From Larix kaempferi (Eukaryota > Streptophyta > Pinopsida > Pinales > Pinaceae), in the NCBI GenBank assembly GCA_027924585.1, contig BSBM01000068.1:9503001-9567000 (forward strand): 64,000 nucleotides of DNA, given 5' to 3'. The notes beneath the pieces are model-generated. The model had not been told where the DNA came from. It worked only from the letters and a program-made list of their open reading frames with translations, and ran no database searches. A program made the position numbers and the translations under genes. Of this stretch, positions 44,265 to 55,859 are shown one piece after another (positions within the stretch are counted from its first letter, which is position 1; every line of letters starts with the position of its first letter).

Positions 44265-44891
44265 ATGGAGGTCCATTCTACTGTAAATCACGCTTCGGCA
44301 AAGCGTTTCTGGAACGTGTTACGGATCGCTTTCTTCATGATCAGGAGAGGGCTTATTTCCAAACGAAAGATGCTGATGGACATGCATTTGATGATGGAGC
44401 GAGGGAAAGTCTATGGAAGAAGCCTCAGGAATCTAGTGTTTCATCATTCCAGAGGCAATAACCATGGTAGCTTTGGGCTTCAAGAATTTGAATTCTCCTG
44501 CAGTAACAGCCCTGCCATCTTCAATATGACCAAGAGAAAACATCACTACTTTCCCACACATATTCTGCACTTTCCATGCATCCATCCACATCAAGTTGAC
44601 GACAAGGAAGAGCCCAGTACTACTGTTCTTCCCAAGCTGGACTACAGCAATGAATACTTTAGCAAGGATTGTCTTGATCAAAACGATCTGCCTGTTCTTC
44701 AGAAACTGAGCCCATTGTTGTCTCCTCTATGCCGAAGGATATCGAATGCATCCGGTGAAGATCAAGATTATGACCAACAAGTCGACAGGCGAGCCGATGA
44801 ATTCATAGCTAAGTTCTATGATCAACTGAGGCTGCAGAACCGGATGTCTTTGCTGCAATACCAGGAGATGCTTGCTAGGGGTACAACCTAA
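44265..44891 (+). CDS. DUF761 (cotton-fibre expressed protein-like) protein, 208 aa
   Basis: The ATG at 44265 (aaaaaATGG context) opens an uninterrupted 208-codon frame. Residues 11-48 form the conserved N-terminal block (KRFWNVLRIAFFMIRRGL, then SKRKMLMDMHLMMERGK) with a hydrophobic/basic helix. Residues 74-84 hold the family motif EFEFSCSNSPA. Residues 173-191 hold the C-terminal DUF761 signature VDRRADEFIAKFYDQLRLQ. Length and motif order fit the plant-specific family, which has no established biochemical reaction. Members are often described as stress- or cell-wall-associated, and location is unclear. The frame also runs open 324 bases upstream without an ATG, through the presumed leader. 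The gene is single, plus-strand, and bracketed by the inverted repeat. It is the only clear host gene here. Confidence 0.9.
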   Translation: MEVHSTVNHASAKRFWNVLRIAFFMIRRGLISKRKMLMDMHLMMERGKVYGRSLRNLVFHHSRGNNHGSFGLQEFEFSCSNSPAIFNMTKRKHHYFPTHILHFPCIHPHQVDDKEEPSTTVLPKLDYSNEYFSKDCLDQNDLPVLQKLSPLLSPLCRRISNASGEDQDYDQQVDRRADEFIAKFYDQLRLQNRMSLLQYQEMLARGTT

Positions 44892-45564
44892 TTTCTTTAA
44901 CATGATGAAGATCTTCAATACCAGGTGACCTGATCTCCTTGCTATATCATTTATTTTCAAGTCATGCCAAGATTTTTGAAGAAGATGATAATTTTTCAAA
45001 TCTTGTGCATCTGACTGCATATTTGTTGATCCAAATCTATTGTTTTGTTTTCCAGGAGATCTGGACCTCTAACTCGATTGCTCTTTAGCTACCTTGGAGT
45101 GACCACACTTGTATCTGTTCATAGTTATCTATATTCTATGGATTTGGCTTTCTAGGAGAATGTAGTAGATAGAAGGCGATTTGTTCAGTGCCAGAAAAAC
45201 ATATTCACAATTTTTTTTGTTCAAATTATGTAAATGTTTTGTTCATATATATAAATATATAGATGTTTCTATATTGCAGACACCAAGCCATGCATGACTA
45301 TGGGTTTTCTTCATGATTAATTGCATTCATATGAAGACAGGATTTTCATACTTAAATTGAATTAAGAAATCTATTAAAACTCACTCTGGTTCTAGATGCA
45401 TTCTTACAGTATACTTATTGAATTCAAAAGCAAGGTGCACTTACAGCTCAATTCACGATCGGAGAGATCTTTGGGTTGGTCACCGTTTACACATCGGTTC
45501 AGGATGGGGGAGATTTTTAAGTTGTCCTTTAACCATGTCTCTGTAATAAACTAAATAGATTGTT

Positions 45565-46465
45565 CTAGTGTTACTGCAAACACATTTTTTTACAAATGGT
45601 GCTTACTGCTTACAGTTGTTCTTAGGTTTAACTCTGAGTGACCAACTGATCAACGGTATTTCTATGATGTCAATACCAGTAACAACGTACACCTAACACT
45701 AGATGGTTCTGTTGCTGGTTCTGATGTTACTGCAATCACATTTTTTTACAATTGGTGCTTACAGTTGTTCTTAGGTTTAACTATGAGTGACCAACTGACC
45801 AAAGGTATTTCTATGATGTCAATACCAGTAACAACTTAGACCTAAAACTAGATGGTTCTGTTGCTGGCTCTGATGTTACTGCAATCACATATTTTAACAA
45901 ATGGTGCTTACAGTTGTTCTTAGGTTTAACTCTGAGTGCCCTACTGACCAAAGATACTTCTATGGTGTCAATACCAGTAACAATTTACACCTAACACTAC
46001 ATGGTTCTGTTGCTGGTTCTGATGTTACTGCAATCACATTTTTTTAGAAATGGTGCTTACTGCTTACAGTTGTTCTTAGGTTTAACTCTGAGTGACCAAC
46101 TGACCAAAGTATTTCTATGATGTCAATACCAGTAACGACTTACACCTAACACTAGATGGTTCTGTTGCTGGTTCTGATGATACTGCAATCACATTTTTTC
46201 ACAAATGGTGCGTACAGTTGTTCTTAGGTTTAGGTTTAAATCTGAGTGACCAATTGACCAAAAGTATTTCTATGATGTCATTCCCAGTAACAACTTACAA
46301 CTAACACCGATGGTTCTGTTGCTGGTTCTGATGTTAATGCAATCACATTTTTTAACAATGGTGCTTACAGTTGTTCTTCGGTTTTACTCTGAGTGACCAA
46401 CTGATAAAAGGTATTTCTATGATGGAAATACCAGTAACAACTTACACCTAACACTATTTGCACTT
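45565..46465. repeat. Minisatellite of about 150-bp units, 6 copies
   Basis: The phrase gatgttactgcaatcacat recurs at 45723, 45872 and 46021, with variants at 46176 and 46330 (spacings 149, 149, 155, 154) and a first partial near 45567. Each unit also contains cagttgttcttaggttta, agtgaccaactgacc and gatgtcaataccagtaac. It lies 700 bp downstream of the DUF761 stop, inside the inverted-repeat bracket. No coding potential. Confidence 0.92.
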
Positions 46466-46759
46466 ACTTGAAGGCTTTTGAATCCCAATTTCAGCAAAAT
46501 AATTAAGTTTAATCATCTTACCACTTGTAATCTACTGTAATTTTTTAAACTGTCATACTATAAAAAAGAAATAACTTAAATCAAGGGCGGATTTTTCAAG
46601 CTGCAAGAAATTTCTTAACCACATCAATGCTTAATAGATCAACCCCAAATCTTTTAATCTACAAATTTCAATCCCTTTAGATTCTTAATAAGTCTAAGGT
46701 TCAAGGTTCAATCTAGGTTAATGATATTCAAAGGTTAATTTATAAAACAATTAGAATAA

Positions 46760-47032
46760 CTCATAAACTAGTATAGCTATAAGTAAAGTGGTCAGTCAAG
46801 TCAATATTGATAGGCTTAGCCAATCACTTAATTTTGTGGAGATAGTTAGCTGTTAAACAAATGCTAAACATTAAACTAATTAATATAAACATTAAATTGA
46901 TTAATATAAATATAAAACAAATACTATCCAATAAACATACTTTTTTTTAAGCACCACTTAACTGAAGCTTATTTAAATCTTAAGCAAAATGCATCTAAGC
47001 ATAACAAGATATTATTACCATGAAATGAATCC
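46760..47032 (-). repeat. Inverted repeat, right arm, flanking the DUF761 gene
   Basis: The reverse complement of 46760-47032 aligns with 43041-43205 plus 43376-43440. Shared blocks, in plus orientation here, include tttgtggagatagtta, aaacattaaactaattaata, ataaaacaaatacta and ccatgaaatgaatcc. Small duplications (ttaatataaacattaaa twice) distinguish this arm. Confidence 0.75.
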
Positions 47033-48395
47033 GACTGTACACTTGTTACAGTCAAATTAATCTTGTTGATCCACTCAAAAAAGTCCAAAATCTCCTAATA
47101 TGTAAATACCTATCCACTGAAAATAATAAAAAAAAGACCACACTGAAAGTTGATTGAACTTCTAAACAGAAACCATATGGATATACAAAACATACCGATA
47201 AACTGAAATCAAAGTTCAGCCTTATCATATCGGAAAGGGATTTGTTGCCAAAAACATACCCAGAAAAGCTGTGACTTCTGCCAAAAACATATCCAGAAAA
47301 AACTGTTTTAGCTCAGAATTTCAGGGAAAAAATTATAGTTTTCCGAATTAATATTCGGATGAAAGAAGGCGGTTTGTTTTATTTGGGATATAAAGCTACT
47401 TTCTATTGCAAGGCTAATATGATATTATTATGAATCGCAGCTGTGCGAGGCTAAGGCCACTGTTGGCAGAGAACGACTGCAGTTCTATCATTGTCCTTCC
47501 AGCTAAGAGGATTTAAGTAAAGAAAACTTGGCAACGACCGACAGTATGACTTCTGTCGAAGTTGAATCTCCACTAAAATATTCCTACTCCTTTAGATCGA
47601 CGAAGGAAGAAGTATTGTGGAAGTTTAAACAAATGTTCATAGAGATTTTAAGAATTTCTTCAAAGTTTTTACCGATTTTCGCCGAAATCGTGCCGGTCGA
47701 AAAAGGGCGAAATCCTACAGCTTAAAACCACGCGGCGTGAAATAAATTCTCAACTAAAACGCCCCACCCGGCGTGAAATAAATTCTCAACTAAAACGCCT
47801 CGCTATTCGACGGTTTACCTCAAGTTTTTGGTCAAGGTTTCGGCCGACCATTTCAGAACTGTAAATGCATTCATTATTTTTTGCAGTTTCAGCAATGGAG
47901 AATTTTATTTTAAAAGTTTTAACATGTTTTGAGCTGAATCAGATACTCCAGAGACCAAATTGCAATTTAAACGGTATAGTATCAGATTTTACAAATATGT
48001 TGGTAACCGGATTTTGGCAATGCGTTGGGGTTGTAGCGGTTGCAGTCTTTCTCCCCACCGCACAGGGGTTTTTTAATTGCCTGAGTTGACAGTTTGAGCA
48101 AACAGAAAATCACTGAAACTCTTAATTCGCCAATTAAAAAAAATAGCAACTCATCAATCCTTTTCAATCAATTTATTGTTAATTAGCACAATCATATTTT
48201 TAAAAATGTGGTTGGTATAGATAAGGTTATTATATTATTTTTTAAATGGAAAATTACACTTATATTTGTATATTAACTATGTGGGTGGTTAGTTTATTGT
48301 TGATATTAACTTCACAATTCATTAGTTTGATTAAGAAAATAACAATTTAGAAAAATGTGAAATTATAGTTTTACAACATAAATTTAGGGATTAAA
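47033..48395. other. Intergenic region with one small unassigned ORF
   Basis: ATG at 47547 opens a 58-codon frame (SVEVESPLKYSYSFRST, then EEVLWKFKQMFIEILRIS) ending at 47725. The composition is plausible for a protein, but no family is recognised and no promoter is evident. A tandem pair of 32-bp units (gcgtgaaataaattctcaac) follows at 47732-47800. The short ORFs near 47865-48089 carry no motif. The rest is AT-rich non-coding sequence. Confidence 0.3.
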
Positions 48396-51346
48396 TTTAG
48401 CTCATGAGATATTTTTCCATGTTTTTTTTTCCAAAAAAATATTCACCAATTTACATTTTTTGAAACCCCATTTGGTCCAATTTTAATGAGTAAACTTTTT
48501 TCACTCTAAAAATAACCAAATTATTATATAAACTATATAAAATCCTTAAAAATTGAAATAATTTTAGAAAAATATGACCAAATATTTTATAGTTGACATT
48601 TTAAGAATTAGTAAAATTCGTCAAAGTTTAAATTTTATACACTTTAGGAAATTAAATATACTTATTTATAATTTAAGAGGTGGAATGAGTAATCCTTATT
48701 TTACTCAACCATTTTATAATATTTAATAGATACAACTAGTTATAACATATTATATATAAATGGAGTAGAATTTTAATTTTTAAAATGTAACCAAATTACT
48801 ATAAATATAATTTAGAATATACTTTTTTAGTAAATAAATAAATGAAATCTTATAATTTTATAATAAATTATGTTAAATGTTTTTAATTTAAATTTAATCA
48901 ATTTGTTGGAAATGTAGTTTTTTAATATATAAATTAAATAAATAAACCAAATCATCTAATTTTATAATAAATTATGTTTAATTATATATTAAAAGAAATT
49001 AAAAAAATTTAATTTAATTAAAATTATAGATTATTTTACAATTATCACAACTTCAATGATGACAAAAAAATGTCAATTCATTTATATTAAAAAATTAAAA
49101 TTAAAATAAAAAAAAAAGTTTTTTTTTGCTTAACCTAGTTCTTAACAAACTCCATAGTATCTTAACTACTCTTCATGTATCTAACTTCTTTTGAAAGTAG
49201 AACTCAAAATATAATTTTTCAATAATATGTACATCCATTTCATTTCAACATCATAAACCACTCTCATGACAAATCATTCTTTTCTAAAGTTTGTTTTTTA
49301 AAGTTGAAATCATTGTTCTATACGATACCATACCCATAAGGTACAAACTGTATTGGTATATAATGGTTTGGGAATTTCATGGATCAATGAGAGTGATGTC
49401 TTTCTTAACATCTAGAGGGATTATTACTATATTTTTAATGATTTTGCAATTATGTTGAACTTTGTAATTACTTTTTTTTAGTATGATGATTATTATTTAT
49501 ATGATTTATAAAGTATAAGGGGATGAAATTGAGAAGCATTTTATTTTTTATTTTTTTAATATGTTTACTCAAACTCCTTCTTTTATTTCTAACTCTCCAA
49601 TGCTTTTAGTCAAAACTTTCAAACCCTACAAAAATGACAAATTAACTTATTATTTTCTAGAAATTGGCATATTTTATTTGTCAACTCTCCAATGCTTTTA
49701 CTCAAACTCCCAAACCCTACAAAAATGACAAATTATCTTACTATATTCTAGATACTAACATCTAAAAGTTTTTAGTTTTTAACACTTCATCTACTAAATA
49801 CTTTTATTAAATATGTTTTCCACTTTTTAATTTAGAGATAGCAACTCTTCAAGATCAAACTTTAAGACTTTGGAGGACTTTCTAAGTTGCTTAATTATGA
49901 TTTTAAATATTGTGATTGTTTTAGTTGAGTGTCTTATAAATTCTTTTTCTTCAGTATCATATATAACATTTTTATAATTATAATAAGCACATGTCAACAA
50001 TGTTAATGACAATAACCCTAGCAAGGAGATATTTTTCAACAATATCAAATTTTATTTTATTTTTAATAATAAAGACACCATTTTTGTAATAAGGAAATGT
50101 CGACACTATGAATGACAATAACCCTAAATTATAAGGAGATGCTGACACCAGCCATTGAAAATGGATGAGATGTTGACAGCAACCATTGAAAATGGATGGC
50201 AATAGGGCCACACAAGATCGTGACATTCTCACCAAACTTGTTTCAACGACGTCATCAATTTATTTTCCATACGCGTTGATTTATAAGACAACACATTAAA
50301 AAAAAAGGTTCAAAATTATGGTGACCTCTTCAATTTTGGTAAATTTCACTTTAGAAAGTGGTTCAACTAATTGTTGAACAGGTTGTGCATTGGGAGAAGA
50401 GTAATTTGGACAAAGAGAGGAATATTTGTACACAAAATGCTACAAATTTATTTTTTCACAATCCCAACTTCGATTCACTTGTTACTAATGGTAAACACGT
50501 GTGGCCACGTTGTTCGTGCTTTTGGGAAAATCGAGAATATTTGTTAAAATAGATTCTCTTTCATAATCCCAACTTTGATTCACTTGTTAACAATGGAGAA
50601 CAACTTTGCCCACGTTGTTAGTGTTTTTTTTCAAATCGAGCCGACATGGGAACAAATCAATGAATTAATATGAAAAAAATATATGGAAAGTTCGTTAAAG
50701 GAATAGAATGAGAATTATTGAAGAAGAGGAAACGTGTTTTGTATTCTTGTAGGTAAATTTAGTTTCATTTTATCATAAAGGGGTTTGGGGTGTTAATTCT
50801 CCACTTAGGGTGATGTAAGGGGTTGTGGGATGATTCAAAATAAAAATTTATGTTTATTTTTAGTTTGTGTTGTGTTGATTTTAATATATTTTTTTATTAT
50901 TCTACGTAAAAAGTAATTTTGATTAAAGAGTTATGGTTGTAATTTAATTTAATTAATGGATTAGGAATTTTGATACGACATGAGACATGATATTTAAAAT
51001 ATTGTATTGTGGATTATAAAGTCAATATAATAAGACAAAAGAAGTGTGGCTTTAAATTAGGTTATATTTTGGATTAATTAATTTTATGGTAAATCTTGTG
51101 TATACAATGTGAATGTGTCATTGTTATTTTTATGTTTTATATTTTGTTAGTATTGTTTTTGTGCCTAAATTTATCTAGTTCTTCAAACCCAAAATATAAG
51201 TCGACAATAAATGAATAGATGAAAGCAAAATTTAACTTAGAGGAGTAATGGGTCAGTTAAAAGGCATCAAAAGGAAGGTGATGCATAAAATTAATGTGTG
51301 TCCTAAAGGGAGTAAAGGTTGTAGTTTGTGGTTATTGATTTCTTAT

Positions 51347-52424
51347 TGGGACGAGAGGCCTTTCTACAGCTCAAAGTGGATGAGATGTGTCACGTATGTC
51401 ACATGTCGGCTAGACATTTAAATTGGCTAGATTGTAAAATACATTTATATAAATATACATTCAATTTCAATTTCCATTCATGCATCCTCACATTTTAAAT
51501 AATTTTTTTCATAAATAGTTACAAGAATAACTATTTTTCTTCATAATCAATGAATGAACTCATTTTTTGCATATTTGTAGGGTTTATGTGTTATTCTTTA
51601 GTATCCCAAATTGAAGCACTTGGATGAATATATTGGATTATGTATTGTTAAGTAAATAATAGAACAATAAGTAAGATATTAGTTTTGTGACAATTGCAAA
51701 TTAACCAATAATTGAGTAAATTGAAAGCATTTTACATCACAAGTAGTTAATGAATGCAACTTTTGTGTATTTGTAGGATTTATATGTTATAATTTACAAC
51801 ATGAAATAGTTGGCACTTGGACAATTAAATTTGGGTAAATAACTATTTTACTTCATAGCCAATGAATAAATGCAATTTTTGCCTATTTGTAGGATTGATG
51901 TGTTATACTTTAGAACATGTAATAGTTGGCACTTCCACCATTAAATTTGGGTGAATAACTATTTTACTTCATAATTAATTAATTAATTAAATTTTTGCTT
52001 ATTTGTAGTATTTATCTGTTAGCATTTACAACATTTGCGACATGATTCCAAATTGGAATAGTTGCTGGTTAGATATTAGTTTTGGCTTAATATCTATTTT
52101 ACTTCATAATGAATTAGTTAATGCAACCTTGGGCTATTCATAAGATATCCAAATTGGAATAATTGGGGCTTGAATGATTATAACATAAAATATATTAGAT
52201 TAATTTTTTTTTAAGTTGATAATATAACAATGAGTTAGATAAATTAGTTTTGTAATAATTGCATATTAATAAACAAGCATAGATCCATCTTAATGCTCTA
52301 CCAAGCGTTGAGTCCAAGGATCAAATCCCTTGAGGTGCAAACCCCTTTTTAGAGTCCTAAACTTTTCAAGAGATTTGATCCCTATCGGCCCTTGATAGAG
52401 CCAGAGTTAAGATGGATCTATGCT
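51347..52424. repeat. Left-copy-specific block with 120-bp tandem units and terminal hairpin
   Basis: The block is absent from the other copy of the duplication at about 63877 (cttat joined to agatatattc). It has about five units sharing aactattttacttcataatc, atttgtaggatttatgtgtt and aatagttggcacttg at irregular spacing of about 117-140 bp, then a hairpin at its right edge. Whether this is an insertion here or a deletion in the other copy cannot be told from two copies alone. Confidence 0.7.
52276..52424. repeat. 149-bp foldback hairpin (MITE-like or small-RNA-precursor-like)
   Basis: The left arm starts agcatagatccatcttaa (52276-52293). The right arm ends with its exact complement, ttaagatggatctatgct (52407-52424). 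Pairing continues with bulges through ggatcaaatccctt against aagagatttgatccc, giving arms of about 57 bp and a loop of about 33 bases. It ends precisely at the edge of the copy-specific block. Confidence 0.75.
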
Positions 52425-52560
52425 GGTAGATATATTCATTGCCACTAGTGTGGTGATGCAAAAAAAAGAGATGAGAAGGCTCAACCTCAACTTGGAGAAT
52501 GTCCTTATACATTGTGTGTATTGTTGATCCCTGAAAAGGTTCACTACCCAAAACTGGCCC

Positions 52561-54479
52561 TTTGGCTTATGGGGCCCACCTCATGCCATTTTTTGCAAAT
52601 CATTCAAATGACATAATTGAATGCAAAAAGTGGATAAAATAGGTTTATTGAAGTCAATGACCATGTTGGAGCTAACAAAATCCAATTCTGAATTGTAGAA
52701 GTTGTGGTTAATGCCCATGGTGTGCACCTTGGGTGAAATTGTGTTTTCAAATCACAAGAGTAATTCAGGGGCAACGAATGGTTTACGTAATATTTTTTAG
52801 GTCAATGATCATGTTGGAGATGATAGAATCATATTATGAGTTGTAGAAGTATGAAAGCAAAGTGAGACTCACTTTAGGCCAAACTAAGCATATAGGCAAA
52901 ATGACCAACCTCAAGGTAAATATTGATTCAAATATGTTTATGAAGGTCAATAAGCATCATGGAGTTGACATGATTCAATTCTAACCACCAAAAATATTAA
53001 AACACAACATTAATTTTTTTTGCTAGGATGTCGAGTTTTTAGTTCTCTGTTATGAAATATATCAAAATGGAATCAAAAGTTATTGTGTAGCTAGTCATTT
53101 GCAAGCCATTTATGCCTAATATTCATAGCTTTTGGCAACATGTAAATCAGGGTCCATATGTGGAAGATACAACAATCAAAATCACAAAAACCAAGGAGGC
53201 ACGCATTTTTAGTGGGTTTTTTTTTGCATGTTTTCTATGCAATTTTCAATGGGTGTTGCTCTGTCCCAGTCTGCCAATTCTTTCAGCCCCATGCAGAGCA
53301 TGCGTGCAGAAAAAAAATTATGAACATAGGTCAATTTCATGTGCTCGTAAACTACATTTCAAGTGTTTCAAAACCAAAATTGAAACAAGCTTTTTTAAGT
53401 CCAAGCGTGATGATCCTTCATCTCCATTTTCAAGGGCCAAAACACACCATAGTGGGAGCACTTTGTAGATGCAGTCTATACAAAGGAACTTTTCATTGAT
53501 ATTCAACAATAAAATTTGTCAAGCACAATCAATAAATGACAAAATCATCTAGGGAATATGTTGACGTACATAAGGTAAATACATGGACAAAATTTCAGCC
53601 CCTAAGATGAATTATAATTCTCGCAATCAGCCAGAGAAATCTGCAACCTTGTTCCTCTTCCTTACCATTAAATAAAATGATGTGGCTTCAAGCTTAAGAA
53701 ACCTAATTCTGCTAACAAGTTTACATTGTTCCAAGAGACAGGCAAGGTTCCATCATTTCCAACCCTACAAGCCTCCCCACCGTCAAAATTATCCCCGTTC
53801 ATCATAATCGTTGATGACGATTTAGAGCGAAGGCTGTCATTGGGCTCCTCCCCTCCCATTGGACGCCCCTTTCATTTCGGTTTTTTGATGTTATGTGAGG
53901 GGTGGTCAAATCCAATCCCTACGGACGGTGGATCGATGTCTAATATAGCCTATCGGACAACTGTTATGGAACTCACAGAATAAAATTTGATGAGCGCTCA
54001 AAGAATGGACCCAAGTGCATTTAGTGACGAGAAATGTGACAAGGTAAAGTTTATTGGGGTTTTATGACACATGAGAAGGGTAACCATAGTGGGCCTGACA
54101 CCACAATCCTCCTCACCTTATGAACATTAAAGTGGCAAAAGGGATTATAAAGCCATCGATGCATTATTATAAAATTTATGCATTGCAAAGTGAAGTCCAT
54201 ATATATCAATATCACTATCACGCATCAAACCACCCAATTTAATTATCAATCAATTTATGTAAAGGTAACTTCATTTTATAATGCTGAAGTGAACCTTTTT
54301 AAATTACCAATTTACACATAAAGGTAACTTCATTTTATAATGCTTAAGTGAACATTTTTAAGTACTAATCCTTAAATAAACTACCCAATTTAATTATCAA
54401 TTTACACATAAAGTAACTTCATTTTATAATGCTTAGGTGAATCTCCATTTTTTTTTTAATTTCTACCTCTAGAGGGGTA
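52561..54479. other. Intergenic region with two small tandem families
   Basis: At 52653, 52801 and 52946 the block gtcaatgaccatgttggag (variants gtcaatgatcatgttggag and gtcaataagcatcatggag), followed by a ttctgaattgtagaagt-type phrase, recurs at 145-148 bp spacing. At 54250-54450, three units share ggtaacttcattttataatg and aagtgaac. The ORFs at 53112-53509 and 53668-53983 lie on both strands and carry no motif I recognise; a weak resemblance to leucine-rich-repeat text on the minus strand is not convincing. Confidence 0.55.
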
Positions 54480-54548
54480 AGCGAAAATATGAGCGAAGGA
54501 AAAAAGTTGCAGGGTTAGGGTTTTCGCTGGTGTGCTTGGCTCGTTCTC

Positions 54549-55859
54549 ATGGATTCGCCTCCGGATCTTGGCTGTGATGGTTTGGATGGGGTTTGGCCTC
54601 CTATCTCTGATCTCTTCCGCACTTTAGTCGCTTCTCAACCAGCTCTCTCGAAGGCTTCTGCCCCAAATGACTCCAAATTTGTTAAGAAAACCGAGGTTCT
54701 AGAAGTCAAGCTTTCTTTAATAGCATCGAAGTGCAAAGCAGTGGCGTTAGCTGAAAAGGGCTTAGTTGGTCACTTCACCAGTCTGTGGCCATCTCCTCGA
54801 TCCATAGAAACTTGGCTTAACAAAAACTGGCGGCCTCTCATTCAGGGAGAAGTGTAGCGAATCTTTTGTGGAAAGGGCTTCTTTGTATTTTTCTTCAAAA
54901 AAAAGGAGGATCGAGATTTGATGTTCAGAAATGGCCCCTATTTCATGGGACCAAGAGGGATGTATATCAACAAATGGGATCTTTCTTTTGATCTAGAAAA
55001 GGATATACCTTCAGCGGTCCCTGTTTGGGTTAAATTGCCACATCTCCCTCTCCATTGCTGAAATGACGAAGACTTACGAGCCATTGGAAACTCTCTGGGT
55101 AAGTACATTGACAAATCGGAACCAAAACCCCCAATTTTTTCCTGTGCAAGAATATGCGTTGAGGTAGATCTCGAAAAGGGTCTCCCAGAAGCTATAAATC
55201 TGTCAATGGACGGTTGGAATCATAGGCAAACTGTCAACTATGAATAGATACCTTTTAAATGCAAGGTCTGCCATGAATATGGGCACTTAGCAAGGCTATG
55301 CCCTAAAAGAAAAACCTCAGAAGTTGAGGAAGTACAAGGAAGGGAGTGGAATGAGGTCTCAAGAAAAAAGGGGGGTAAGTCCAATACAAATATTCCTCCC
55401 AAATTGCCTCCTAAAAGCAAAGAAAATGCCAACAAGTTTCAAGTCTTGTCCACTGAGGAAGGTGAAGAAGAGTAGGGGAAAAACAAGAATACAGACGAGC
55501 AACAGGAAGACAATAATCAACACAATGTTGGGGATGAGAATCGGAACACTCACATTCATCAACATGAAGTCGTGGGAATAGAGTCATCTTTAAACTCAGG
55601 AGGATCAGTAACGAGAACAAAAGCAAAACTTTTCCAAGAAGAAACATCAGAAAGCAAAGAAGAAGAGCAGGAACCTTTAGCCAAAAGAGGAAGAAGATTC
55701 AATAGAACAATAAGAGAGCAAGAAGTAGCCAGAGAAAAGGCGGCGAGTAAGCAAACCAGTTTGGATCGGCATGTTAGAATTATATCTAGTGGAAAGCAGC
55801 TTCAAGGAGCTCAAGAGGAAAGAAAGGATAGAGCAGGTCCTCAATCTAATAAAAAATAA
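54549..55859 (+). pseudogene. LINE ORF1: DUF4283-like nucleic-acid-binding protein with zinc knuckle
   Basis: A single frame runs from ATG 54549 to TAA 55857-55859. Four in-frame nonsense codons interrupt it (54855, 55059, 55245, 55473). It contains a DUF4283-like region (RDLMFRNGPYFMGPRGMYI, WVKLPHLPLH, IGNSLGKYI), a CCHC knuckle CKVCHEYGHLARLC at about 55260-55301, and a Lys/Glu-rich acidic-basic tail. ORF1 proteins of this family coat LINE RNA in the ribonucleoprotein. The TAG at 55245 replaces the expected Trp codon of the Y-E-W-I-P block. Frame is preserved throughout. Confidence 0.88.

Larger units (their letters stand above)
48396..52560 (+). repeat. Segmental duplication, left copy
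   Basis: It is colinear in direct orientation with 60665-64000. Landmarks include ttccatgtttttttcc, gccccatttcacc-type blocks, tacgataccatacccataag, ggccacacaagatcgtgaca, caacgacgtcatcaat, tagtgtggtgatgcaaaa and acattgtgtgtattgtt. The left copy has an additional block of about 1.08 kb at 51347-52424 and fewer copies of internal tandem repeats. No gene is recognised. Homology runs to the window end, so its full length is unknown. A very large LTR pair is possible but unproven, because the edges do not show TG...CA. Confidence 0.85.

Noticed and set aside
53668-53859. Possible leucine-rich-repeat receptor fragment on the minus strand
   Set aside because: The L-x-x-L-x-L pattern is too sparse and N-x-F-x-G occurs only once; not supportable.
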